64,000 nucleotides of DNA, taken from positions 62,001-126,000 of the forward strand of contig JADJWL010000025.1 of NCBI GenBank assembly GCA_016716385.1, given 5' to 3'. The notes beneath the pieces are model-generated. The model had not been told where the DNA came from and searched no databases. It saw nothing but the letters and a program-made list of their open reading frames with translations. The stretch is from Bryobacterales bacterium (GTDB taxonomy: Bacteria; Acidobacteriota; Terriglobia; Bryobacterales; Bryobacteraceae). Each line of letters begins with the position of its first letter. Positions within the stretch are counted from its first letter, which is position 1. Shown here one piece after another: positions 34,822 to 44,000 of this stretch. Made by a program: the position numbers and the translations under genes.

Positions 34822-35948
34822 AGTCGCCTCACGAGGCTGCGATTGACGGTACGTAAGCCAGGCTGTCCGGCCAGGGCGAGGGACAGCTTCAACTCAGCAC
34901 CAAGCATCCACATGACCCGCTCCACCCCGGCTTGGCCGAACGCTCCCAGACCCCAGAGCGGCGCGCGTCCTACAAGCACGGCTCTCGCGCCGAGAGCCAG
35001 CGCTTTCAGGATATCGCTGCCGCGACGGATTCCGCCATCCATGAGCACCGGGGCCTTGCCGCCAACCGCGTCGACGATGTCCGGGAGAGCATCGAGCGAC
35101 GCGATCGCGCCATCGAGCTGCCGCCCGCCGTGGTTCGATACGATGATGCCGTCCGCACCGTTTTCGACGGCCAGCCGCGCGTCCTCCGGCGCCAGGATTC
35201 CCTTCACAATCAGCGGCACCTTCGTCGCGCCGCGCAGCCAGTCGAGATACTGCCAGGTCAGGTTCGGCGTGTGCGGCTGCCACATCGCAGGCAGCGCGGG
35301 ATTCACCGGCTTGCGTCTCTCCGCGTCGCCCGGAACCCCTTCCCGCATGTACCCGTAATCGAACCGGTTGCGGTTGTTGCGGTCCCGGTTCGATTGGTAC
35401 TGATTGTCCACCGTGATCGTGATGGCCCGCGCGCCGTTGTCTTCCATGCGGCGTGCATAGCCTTGCGCCGACTCGCGGTCCTTCTGCCCGATCGTGTTCG
35501 ACCACCACACGAGCGGCTGGCCGTCGGCGATCACCTTCTCGGGTCCACCGCCGCCGGATGTACACACAACCTTCGCGTTGAGCGCAGCCTTCGCGACCGT
35601 CAGCTCCGCGTCCGGGAAGACCAGGCTCTTGCCGCCTGTCGGCGCGATAATAATGGGCGTTTCCATCTGCACGCCGAACAACTCGATCGAGGTATCGACG
35701 GTGCTGACATCGGTCATGACGCGCGGCACCAGGAAGTAGCGCTCGAAGGCCTGACGGTTGGCGCGCAGCGTCAATTCATCTTCCACCCCGCCGGCGATGA
35801 AATCGTACGCCAGCTTGTGCAGCTTGCGTTTGGCCGCCTCTTCGAACTCGTGCACATTGACCGGACCGAGGACGCCTTCATCCTGCGCCCAGAGAGGCGA
35901 TCCGGCGACGAAACCGGCAAACAAACCAAGGGCCTGGCGGCGGTTCAT
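34818..35948 (-). CDS. Exported FMN-dependent alpha-hydroxyacid oxidase/dehydrogenase
   Basis: This 376-aa TIM-barrel flavoenzyme of the glycolate oxidase/lactate dehydrogenase family has a twin-Arg-like signal (MNRRQALGLFAGFVAG). It shows AYDFIAGGVEDELTLRAN, APTGGKSL, ITVDNQYQ (active Asp), LIVKGIL (Lys) and SNHGGRQLDG with the catalytic His/Arg pair. The usual active-site Tyr of the LYVYKDR motif in plant glycolate oxidase is replaced (WWSNTIGQKDRE), so the substrate may not be glycolate or L-lactate. Its start overlaps hemD (ATGA) and its stop overlaps the hexaheme cytochrome start, which suggests it passes electrons to that cytochrome. Confidence 0.88.
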   Translation of the reverse strand: MNRRQALGLFAGFVAGSPLWAQDEGVLGPVNVHEFEEAAKRKLHKLAYDFIAGGVEDELTLRANRQAFERYFLVPRVMTDVSTVDTSIELFGVQMETPIIIAPTGGKSLVFPDAELTVAKAALNAKVVCTSGGGGPEKVIADGQPLVWWSNTIGQKDRESAQGYARRMEDNGARAITITVDNQYQSNRDRNNRNRFDYGYMREGVPGDAERRKPVNPALPAMWQPHTPNLTWQYLDWLRGATKVPLIVKGILAPEDARLAVENGADGIIVSNHGGRQLDGAIASLDALPDIVDAVGGKAPVLMDGGIRRGSDILKALALGARAVLVGRAPLWGLGAFGQAGVERVMWMLGAELKLSLALAGQPGLRTVNRSLVRRL

Positions 35949-36772
35949 TGCTTCTTCTCCTTGAGGATGACCGCCCGGTCGGCGGTCTCTTTCACGAGAA
36001 AGCCCATCCTGGGCTGCGACGGAGCGATGTCCGTTGCGATGCCGTACTCGTCAAGCATTTCCGACGTCGTCGGTCCGATCGATGCGACGATCGTCCGTCT
36101 GAACGCGTCCCGGACTCCGCTCTCGACCCCTTCTTCAGCGGCGATGCGGAAGAGGTGCACCACCTGCACCGACGTCGTGAAGAACGCCACGTCGAACTCA
36201 CCGGCGGCCAGCCGGCGCGCCGCTTCGCGCAGCGGGGCGGTATCTTCCGGCAGGTCCCAGCCATAGATGCGGACCGGCGTCACCTCGCGACCCTGAATTG
36301 TGAGTCCGGCGATCAACTCGACGTTGGACACTCCGTACTCCTGCAACGCCACGCGCCGTTCCGGACGGGCTGCGACCGCCTCCAACAGTTCCCGCCAGGT
36401 GTTTGGCGCGGGCACCGTCACGGTGACAGGCACCTGCATCTCGCGCAGGGCCGCCACCGGCTTGGGCCCGCGCGCCACGACGGTCATGCCCCGCAGCACA
36501 TCGGGGAAGGCCTCCGGTGGATGGCGCTCGGCGATCTTTTTCGCCAGCAGGCGCGTACCGACCCCGGTCAGCAGGATCATCATGTCGAAGCTGCCGCCGA
36601 ACAGTCGCTCCGCGAAGGTCCAGGCGCCATCCTCGCCGGACAGCGGCGTTTCGCGCATGGACGGTGCGACGAAAGGCACGCCGCCCTGGCGGCGGATCAG
36701 TTCCGCCAGTTCCGCGCCGCGCCGGCTTTCGAAAGACAGCACGTTCATTCCGTCGAAGGGCACAGCCCGCAT
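35945..36772 (-). CDS. hemD: Uroporphyrinogen-III synthase
   Basis: This 275-aa HemD-fold protein has the ends of both lobes visible: VLSFESRRGAELAELIRRQGG, LTGVGTRLLAKKI, TVVARGPKPVAALRE, VALQEYGVSN, then FFTTSVQVVHLF and TIVASIGPTTSEMLDEYGI. It makes the first macrocycle of the haem and sirohaem pathways. The start could be Met9. It is the first gene of a coupled series leading to an FMN oxidase, a hexaheme cytochrome and F0 genes; other hem genes are absent from the window. Confidence 0.9.
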   Translation of the reverse strand: MRAVPFDGMNVLSFESRRGAELAELIRRQGGVPFVAPSMRETPLSGEDGAWTFAERLFGGSFDMMILLTGVGTRLLAKKIAERHPPEAFPDVLRGMTVVARGPKPVAALREMQVPVTVTVPAPNTWRELLEAVAARPERRVALQEYGVSNVELIAGLTIQGREVTPVRIYGWDLPEDTAPLREAARRLAAGEFDVAFFTTSVQVVHLFRIAAEEGVESGVRDAFRRTIVASIGPTTSEMLDEYGIATDIAPSQPRMGFLVKETADRAVILKEKKQ

Positions 36773-36779
36773 TATATGG

Positions 36780-39245
36780 CTACCGGCGTCCCAGGAAGCG
36801 CAACCGGACGTTGACCGCGCGCTGCTGGCCCCGGCCGAATGCCAGGAAGTCGGGCGAATCGATGTTGTTGTTCACCACGTTCGGATTCCCGCTGTTGGTG
36901 AGATTGTTGATGCCGAAACGCCACGCCCACATGTAGTGGAGAAAAGGAAACCGCCGCTCGAAGTGGAGATTCACGTTGAAATACCGGGGGTAGCGGCGGC
37001 TGTGCGGCGCGCCGACGAGGAACCCTTCCTCGTTCACAACGTGAAATGGGAACCCGGTACGGGCTTCGATCAGGTAGGCGACCGTTGTGTCGCGGGTCAG
37101 CCAGGGGATCAACCCGCTCCCCGGCTTCTTCGGCATCGGCGCCCAGCCCCAGGTGAGGTACCGGTGCGGCGTGTCCCAGGCCAGGCGCCCCGGGCTCTGG
37201 CGGGCGAAGATCGGATTCTCGAGGCTGAAGTCGACCACCGCGTCCGTGCGTGCCTGGGAATAGGTATACCCGGCGAACCACTGGAAGCGTCCGCCGAAAG
37301 TCTGCCGCGCGCCGAACTCCAGGGAGTCGTATCGGTCATTCCGCCAGTTGCGCAGTTGAAACGGGGTCTCGTCGAGGCCGACGGGATCGAAGTCGGAGAA
37401 GAAGCCGAAGCCCCGGGCGCCGGTGCGGCGGATGTACGTGGCGCGTCCGACGATCCCGGCGGCGATCGGGCGGTCCAGACTGAGGCTGAAGATCCGGTAC
37501 CGGGGAAGGCGGAGATCGCGGTCATCCACGAGGAACTGCGTGGAAATGGGTCCGCGGCTGATCGCACCGTCGGGAGCGAAGAACGTAGCTACGGCGGTCT
37601 GATCCAGGTGGCGGCTCACCGTTTCCAGGTTGATGGCATCGTAGAAGACTCCGATGCCGGTGGAAATGCGTGCCCCGCCCATCCAGCGCGGCGCCCAGGC
37701 GCTCGACAGCCGGGGGGAGAGCATGACGTCGCGCACAACCTGATCCCAATCGATCCGCAGACCGCCTTCCACGAGCAGACCGGGCAGCGGCTCCCACCGG
37801 TCCTGGACATACTCAGTGAACTCGAAGTTCGCGCGGCTGGGCCGCCCGTCGCCAAAGAAGTTCACGGCGCGTGCCAGTGAATTATCGCGCCGCAGGACCC
37901 TGTATTCGTGGCGCTCCGCGTACTGCCGGAAGGACGACCGCTGCACATTGAGACCGGCCGTCACCTGGTGCGTACCCAGCCCGCTGATCGCGGGAAAGAA
38001 GCCCTTGGCCATCCACTCCTGGCGGCGCGTGTGTCGCGTCAGATCGACAAAGTAGTTGCCCCGCCGGCCCGACGGGCTGATCTCGAACGTTTCGCGGCCC
38101 TGAGGGCTCTCGCGGACCAGCCAACGGCTATCGGCAAAACCAGTCTCGAGGATGATGCCGCGATGGAAATAGTGCTGATCTTTGATCGTCGCGAGTTGAT
38201 AGGTCCGGCGGCGGTTGAGCGTCGTTTCGGCAGGGTCGAGGACGGTGAGTCCGAACCGGCGGTCGCCGCCGTAGTTGTAGAGAAACCCGGTCGTGAGGAT
38301 GTTCGCGGCGCTCAGGTTCACCTGCGCCCACGTCAGATTGCTCGACGAGAGCGCCCGGCTGCGGTTCGCCCCGTCGGGCAAATCGGGGATTGTGTCGATG
38401 TCGTAGAAGGCGTCGAACCCGTTCGAGAACCACGCGCGGCCTCGGGCTAGCGGGCCGGAAACCTGCAGCCGCGGGGTCCATTTGTTGAGGTGCAGACCGT
38501 TCTGATTGGAAGCGCCGGGAACGAAGTTGGTGGCGCCGAACCGCCAGCGGTCATCGCCCATCGTGGTTTTCAGGTCGACCGTACCGGCCGAGCCGCGCCC
38601 TTTTTCGGCCGAGAAGCGCGTACCTTCGTAGTCGATTGTGCGGACGGTCTCGATATTGACCCTCGCATCGAACAGCCCGGTCACGGGGTCGCTCACGTTG
38701 AAGCCGTCGAGGGTGAAGTTGGTCTGCCCGGTCGCGCCGCCGTTGAAGTGCAGTTTCCCCTGCGTGTCCTGCACGACGCCCTGAAACATCGGCATGGCGT
38801 TGCGGACATCCTGCGAGGCGGGATACGGCACCTCGAGGATCTGGATATTGGTCAGTTGCTTTTTCTCGGCTGTGGCCTCGGGATCGATCACGGGCGGGGA
38901 ATAGGTGACGTCGACGTTCTGAAAGAAATCGCGGAGGTGATGGATGGTAATCGAGAGGACGACCCCTTCACGAGCTTCGACCGGTCCCTCAAAGACGAAG
39001 AAACCTTCCTGGGTGACCCGAACCCGCCAATCGCCCGGTTCCGGCAGGGTGACCTGGAACTGTCCGAGGGCATCCGCCAGTTCAACCACAGGCGGGTGTT
39101 CCCGACCCCGGAACTCGACACGAGCACCCGGAACCGCAACGTCGTTCTCGTCACTGACCCGTCCGGTGATGACCACCCCGGCGAGGCCCGGGTACGCCAG
39201 CGCCAGCAGGAGCAGGCAGGCCGCGTTGTATCTGGTCCTCAACAT
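36780..39245 (-). CDS. TonB-dependent receptor-like protein with carboxypeptidase-regulatory-like domain (short Oar type)
   Basis: This 821-aa protein has a signal peptide (CLLLLALAYPGLAG), then a regulatory-like domain (GVVITGRVSDENDVAVPGARVEF to about 90), a plug with FTLDGFNVSDP and FSAEKGRGSAGTVDLKTTMG, and a barrel. It is shorter than the two other receptors in the window and ends VRLRFLGRR rather than with an aromatic residue, although the last strand itself is aromatic-rich. The ligand is unknown. It precedes hemD by 7 bases on the same strand direction but its stop faces hemD's start region, so it ends just before nothing it clearly controls; a divergent EgtD-like gene lies upstream. 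Confidence 0.83.
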   Translation of the reverse strand: MLRTRYNAACLLLLALAYPGLAGVVITGRVSDENDVAVPGARVEFRGREHPPVVELADALGQFQVTLPEPGDWRVRVTQEGFFVFEGPVEAREGVVLSITIHHLRDFFQNVDVTYSPPVIDPEATAEKKQLTNIQILEVPYPASQDVRNAMPMFQGVVQDTQGKLHFNGGATGQTNFTLDGFNVSDPVTGLFDARVNIETVRTIDYEGTRFSAEKGRGSAGTVDLKTTMGDDRWRFGATNFVPGASNQNGLHLNKWTPRLQVSGPLARGRAWFSNGFDAFYDIDTIPDLPDGANRSRALSSSNLTWAQVNLSAANILTTGFLYNYGGDRRFGLTVLDPAETTLNRRRTYQLATIKDQHYFHRGIILETGFADSRWLVRESPQGRETFEISPSGRRGNYFVDLTRHTRRQEWMAKGFFPAISGLGTHQVTAGLNVQRSSFRQYAERHEYRVLRRDNSLARAVNFFGDGRPSRANFEFTEYVQDRWEPLPGLLVEGGLRIDWDQVVRDVMLSPRLSSAWAPRWMGGARISTGIGVFYDAINLETVSRHLDQTAVATFFAPDGAISRGPISTQFLVDDRDLRLPRYRIFSLSLDRPIAAGIVGRATYIRRTGARGFGFFSDFDPVGLDETPFQLRNWRNDRYDSLEFGARQTFGGRFQWFAGYTYSQARTDAVVDFSLENPIFARQSPGRLAWDTPHRYLTWGWAPMPKKPGSGLIPWLTRDTTVAYLIEARTGFPFHVVNEEGFLVGAPHSRRYPRYFNVNLHFERRFPFLHYMWAWRFGINNLTNSGNPNVVNNNIDSPDFLAFGRGQQRAVNVRLRFLGRR

Positions 39246-39338
39246 GCGTGGTTGTCACCCGCGTGCTGCTTCCAATTGTAGCCTTGCCCTTCGCCGATTC
39301 CGCTAAGCTGAAAGAGACGGTGGGAGAACCGTCGTGCC

Positions 39339-40262
39339 ATGAAGATCGAAACACTGCTCACCGAGGCGGAAATCGCCGCCGAGTTCGCCGATGCACTGGA
39401 GGCGCGCGACCTTCCCGACAAGTTCTTCTACTGGTCGCCCTTCTCGGTCCGGGCGTGGCAGAAGCTGGCGCGCAACGGCGCTACGGAAAGCGGGCGGCAA
39501 GCTTGGGCCGCCTTGCTGGATTCGGCTCCGGACCTGGCCTCGCGGTTCGATGGCGACATCGCGCTGGTCAGTCTTGGCGCAGGTGAGGGAACGAAGGATT
39601 TGCCGCTGGCGCAGGCTCTTGCCGCGGCGGGTGCGCAAATCGAGTACTTCCCGGTGGACGCCAGCCAGATTCTGCTCGAGGCCGCTTGCGTCGCGGCCGA
39701 GCAGGTGGACATCGAGACGCTCGGCATCAAGGCCGACATTTCCAGCCCGGCGCATCTCGTCCTGGCAGCCGACGCCTCGGAATTGCCCAAGCTGTACCTG
39801 GTGGCCGGCAATACCATGGGCGGGCAGGATCCGCACGTGCTGGCGCGACAGTTGCGCGAGACCCTTCGCGAAGGCGACTGGGCCCTGGTGGATGCCGAGG
39901 TCTACTCCGAAGCCGCTCTCGCCGAGCGCGAGACTGACCTTGGTCGCGCCTTCGCCGGCGCCCCGTTGCACAGCTATGGCGTGCAGCCCGAAGACGGCGA
40001 AGTGCATTTCGAACTGAAGCGCGATGAGCGCACCGAGGGGCTATACCTTCTGGCCCGCTATTTCCATGCCGCCGGCGATCTGCGCGTGACGAGTCCCGAG
40101 CGCGATGTCCTGCTGCAGCGGGGTGAGCGGGTCAGCCTGAATTTCAGCTACATCTACACACCGGCTGCGTTCAGGAAGGTGCTGCGCTCGGCGGGGTTGA
40201 AGGTGGCTGCGGAGACGCGGAGCGCCGACGGCCGTTGCGTCATCGCCCTTTGCTCGCGGTAA
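39339..40262 (+). CDS. EgtD-like (histidine-specific) SAM-dependent methyltransferase
   Basis: This 307-aa protein fits the Methyltransf_33 family that includes EgtD. It has DLPDKFFYWSPFSVRAW at the N-terminus, the SAM motif LVSLGAGEGTKDLPL, the acidic FPVDASQILLE strand, and GNTMGG in the place of the GSTIGN motif of EgtD. The histidine-binding residues cannot be checked by eye, and no egtB/egtC homologue is near, so ergothioneine synthesis is not proven; other small-molecule N-methylation is possible. A GGGAG lies 12 bases upstream of the ATG. The Mesh1-like hydrolase gene follows after 8 bases. Confidence 0.78.
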   Translation: MKIETLLTEAEIAAEFADALEARDLPDKFFYWSPFSVRAWQKLARNGATESGRQAWAALLDSAPDLASRFDGDIALVSLGAGEGTKDLPLAQALAAAGAQIEYFPVDASQILLEAACVAAEQVDIETLGIKADISSPAHLVLAADASELPKLYLVAGNTMGGQDPHVLARQLRETLREGDWALVDAEVYSEAALAERETDLGRAFAGAPLHSYGVQPEDGEVHFELKRDERTEGLYLLARYFHAAGDLRVTSPERDVLLQRGERVSLNFSYIYTPAAFRKVLRSAGLKVAAETRSADGRCVIALCSR

Positions 40263-40270
40263 CCTACGGT

Positions 40271-40846
40271 ATGGCCCTGTCGCCCCGCTTTCAGGAGGCG
40301 CTCCAGTACGCGGCCGCGCTGCACAACGGCCAGGTACGCAAGGGAAGCGGAGCGCCATACGTATCCCACCTTCTCGGCGTCTGCTCGATCGCCCTCGAAC
40401 ACGGAGCCAACGAAGACGAGGCCATCGCCGCGCTGCTGCACGACGCCGTCGAAGATCAGGGCGGCGATCCTACGCTGGATGCCATCCGCGAGCGATTCGG
40501 CGCCATCGTGGCGGAGATCGTCGAGGGCTGTTCGGATTCGAACACCGTCCCGAAAGCGCCCTGGCGTGAACGTAAGGAACGGCACCTGGCCCATCTGCGG
40601 ACCGCTGGCCCATCGGTGCGACTCGTTTCCGCGGCGGACAAGCTGCACAACGCGCGATCGATGCTGTCCGATTACCACGCGGTCGGTGATGCTCTCTGGG
40701 AACGCTTCCGCGGCAAACGCGACGGGACGCTCTGGTATTACCGGGCGTTTCTGGAAACGATGGGAGCGGATGGCCCCCACAAGTTACTCGCGGAACTGCG
40801 CAGGACGGTCGCGGAGATCGAGGAATTGGTCAACGAGCGCGTGTAG
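40271..40846 (+). CDS. HD-domain hydrolase, Mesh1/SpoT-hydrolase-like
   Basis: This 191-aa single-domain protein matches the small (p)ppGpp/NADPH hydrolase group (Mesh1-like). It shows AALHNGQVRKGSGAPYVSHLLGV (first metal His), AALLHDAVEDQG (HD metal pair and ED pair) and RLVSAADKLHNARSML (the DKLHN motif). No synthetase, TGS or ACT domain is present. It probably lowers alarmone levels or hydrolyses a related nucleotide in the cytoplasm. ATG 40271 is chosen because the conserved helix begins right after it; a start 12 codons upstream would overlap the preceding gene. Confidence 0.85.
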   Translation: MALSPRFQEALQYAAALHNGQVRKGSGAPYVSHLLGVCSIALEHGANEDEAIAALLHDAVEDQGGDPTLDAIRERFGAIVAEIVEGCSDSNTVPKAPWRERKERHLAHLRTAGPSVRLVSAADKLHNARSMLSDYHAVGDALWERFRGKRDGTLWYYRAFLETMGADGPHKLLAELRRTVAEIEELVNERV

Positions 40847-40893
40847 GGGTTAGCGTCCGAGCCAGATCGAACGTGAGTCAACATCGTTCAAAC

Positions 40894-40983
40894 TGGCGGA
40901 AGGGGTGGGATTCGAACCCACGAACGGCTTTCACCGTCGGCGGTTTTCAAGACCGCTGCCATCAACCGCTCGGCCACCCTTCC
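40894..40983 (-). tRNA. tRNA-Ser (anticodon UGA)
   Basis: The minus strand forms a class II tRNA of 87 nt plus an encoded CCA. The acceptor stem is GGAAGGG (5' end at 40983) pairing with CCCTTCC, with discriminator G and CCA at 40896-40894. The D arm has GGCCGAGCGGTT, the anticodon arm GCGGT-CTTGAAA-ACCGC reads UGA, a long variable arm follows (GACGGTGAAAGCCGTTC region), and the T arm contains GTGGGTTCGAATCCCAC. All features fit tRNA-Ser decoding UCA. Confidence 0.97.
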
Positions 40984-41005
40984 GCTTTGGTTATTGTACC
41001 GTTCC

Positions 41006-44000
41006 CTATCGCACTCCGATCGTGACACCGAGCGGGCTGAGAGTGCCGCCCACACGAAGCTGCAGCGGCACGCTGCCCCCGACCGGAGCCGTCAGGGGGA
41101 TCACGACGTTCACCTGCAGCGCGCCCGCCACCAAAGACGGCGCTGAACCGGCGTACTGGATGTTCGCCGCCGGCACCTCGATGCCGCCGATCAGCACGCC
41201 CACCGGCAGCAGCGGACGCGGGGGGCTGCCGCCTGTCACCGCGCCGTCGATTCCCGGCGGATTCGTCTGCCCCTCTCCGGTTGCGTAGATCACAATCACC
41301 TCACCGCGGGCGGCGGTGTTCACACTTGAGTTGACCGTCCCGTTCTGGTTGAGGACAGCGCCCTGGTTGCGCCCGCTCGCGTCGAGCGTAAAGATCCCCG
41401 GCGCGGCGGGCTCCACGCGAATATCGATGGGAAGCGAGCGGACGCCGAGATACTCCACCTCCACGCGCACGCCGAACCGGTTGGCGATCGAGTACGGCGC
41501 CACGCCGTTGATCTGGCTGCTGGACACGTACGTCAGCGGCGCGGGCGTGCCGTCGAACAGCACGCGCACGTTGCCCAGCGTTGTCGTGACGCGGCCGTTC
41601 GGTCCGATCTGCGTTTCCTGCGGCGTCGCCGGGCCGATATTCGCGCCGTAGACGGTGAAGATCATGCCGGCGGCGACCGGGGTCGGCGTCTGCGACGCGG
41701 CGTTGACGAAATTCGTGATAGCCGGACGCAGCGCGGCCGTCACCGTCAGCGTCACAGGCACACTGACGACGCCTCCGCCCGTGGGCCGCAACCGCACCGC
41801 CCCGGTGAACGATCCGGGAGTCAGGGCGGCGATATTGATGCCTACGGAAAGCGTGGACGGCGTAGTGCCCGAGGTGGGGGTCACGGTCAGCCAGTTTCCG
41901 CCGGACTCGGTGAACGGCTCCGCCGTGAATCCCACGTTGGCGCCGCCGGCGATCACGTCAAGGGGCCGGACGGCGGGAACGGGTCCGCCGATGTCGTAGG
42001 CGAACGCCAGCGACGTTGGTGCGGCGGTCAACGGACTTCCGGTGACCGTCAGTTGCACGGAGATGACGGCAGGATTGTTCTGCGCGCCGGGCACCGTGAT
42101 CGTGACGGAGCCGGTATAGGTACCCGCGGCAAGTGTCGCCTGGTTGACCGAGACGCTGATCGTCCCGGGAGTGGTGCCTTCCGCCGGAGTCGCGGCGAGC
42201 CAGGGTCCGCCGGTCGCGGTCGACGTCGCAACGGTGAAGTCAGCCGGACCGGCCGACGTCGTGACCGTCAGGGGCTGTGCCGCCGGCGCCGCACCGCCCG
42301 CCTGGGCCGAGAACGTCAGGAGATTCGGCGTGACGCTGATCACCTGCGGAGGCGTCACCGTGAGCGTCACCGGAATGACGCGGGGTGAGTTGGCGGCGCC
42401 CGCGGACGTGATGGTCACGGTTCCGTTGTAGGTCCCGGGCGCGAGGTCCGCTCCGCCCGCTGTCACCTGCACCTGGCCTGTCGTGGACCCGCTCTGCGGA
42501 GTCGCCGAGAGCCATCCTCCCCCGGTCGAAGCGGCTGCTGAAACCGTATAATTCAGGGCGCTCGACGAACTGGATACGGTCAGAGTCTGCGCCGGAGGCG
42601 CTGGTCCGCCCGAGATGCGAGTAAACGATAACGTCGCCGGGGCCACCTCAAGACTGGCTCCCGAAGTCACTTCGAGCCGCACCTGGACCTGCTGCGGGCT
42701 GTTCGGCACGCCATCCGCCGACACCGTGACCGTCCCGGTGTAAACGCCGACAGCGAGACCCGCGGGATTGGCGATGATATTCAAGTTGCGCGGCGTCGTT
42801 CCGCCGGTGGGGCCGATGAGCAGCCAGTCTCCGTTGTTGGACGTGGTGGAAGCGACTGTGAAGGGCAACGGGTTCCCTGTGCTGGTGACCGCAACCGTCT
42901 GCGGCGCGGGTTGCGTGCCGCCGACCTGGGTCGTGAAGACAACCGTCTGCGGGCTCAGCACCAACAAGGCGTTCTGGCTGACTGTAAAGGCGACGTTCAG
43001 ATCCTGGGGGGTATTGGCCGCGCCCGGTGCGATCACGCGGACGCGTCCCTGATAGGCGCCTGGCTGAAGACCGGCGGTGTTGACCGACACCGTGAGCGTC
43101 GCCGGCGTCGTGTTGCCGGTCGTGGCTGCCGAGAGCCACTGCCCGCCGGACTGCGTGGTCACCTCGGTCGCAAATGAAAGCGGGACGCCCGTGCTGCCCA
43201 CCGTCACCGTCTGCGGCGACGGGACAGATCCGCCCGTCTGGAAGCCGAAGCTGATCGCGGAACTGCTCAGCGTGAGCAAGGCGGCGTCGCCTACGTTCAG
43301 GCGCACCGGAATCAGCAAGGGACTGTTGGCGGCAGACCCGGAGTTCACCCGCACGGTCCCGTTGTATTCGCCCGGGAGGAGCCCGACCGGGTTGACGCCG
43401 ACCGTGATGCTACCGGGCGTGCTGCCGGTCGAGGGACCAGCCGTGAGCCACCCTTGGCCGGTCTCTGTCGTGACTTGCACCTGGTAATTCAGTTGGGCGC
43501 CGGTGCTCGTGAGCGAGACGGCCTGCGCGCCGGGCGTCGCGCCCGCGGTCTGATGGTTGAAGGTGAGCGCGGCCGGCGACGCGCCGATCAGGGGATTCGG
43601 GCTGACCTGGAGGGTGACGGGAATGTCGACCGGCGTGTTCGCAAAGCTGGCGCTGGTAATCCGGATATTGCCCTGATAGGTTCCGGCTGCCAAACCGCCG
43701 GCCAGAACCGAAGCAACCAGGTTGGCCGGAGTCGCGCCGGTAAGCGGTGTGACGACGAGCCAGCCGCTCCCGGTCGAGGTGGTTACCTGAACGTTGAACG
43801 GCTGATTGGAGCCGGAACTGTTCAGCGAGATCCCACGATTGACCACCCCGCCAACCCCGATCTGGTGGAAGAAGCTGAGCGTCGCCGGTGTCACCTGGAG
43901 CGATGGCTGCGTGGAAACCGTCACGGTGACAGGCACGACAACGGTGCCGGACGCCGACACGATCGTCACCGAGCCGTTGAACGTTCCCGCCGTCGTCAGG

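Noticed and set aside
40897..40983. tRNA-associated integration site
   Set aside because: No integrase, direct repeat of the tRNA 3' end or mobile gene was seen on either side of the tRNA-Ser.
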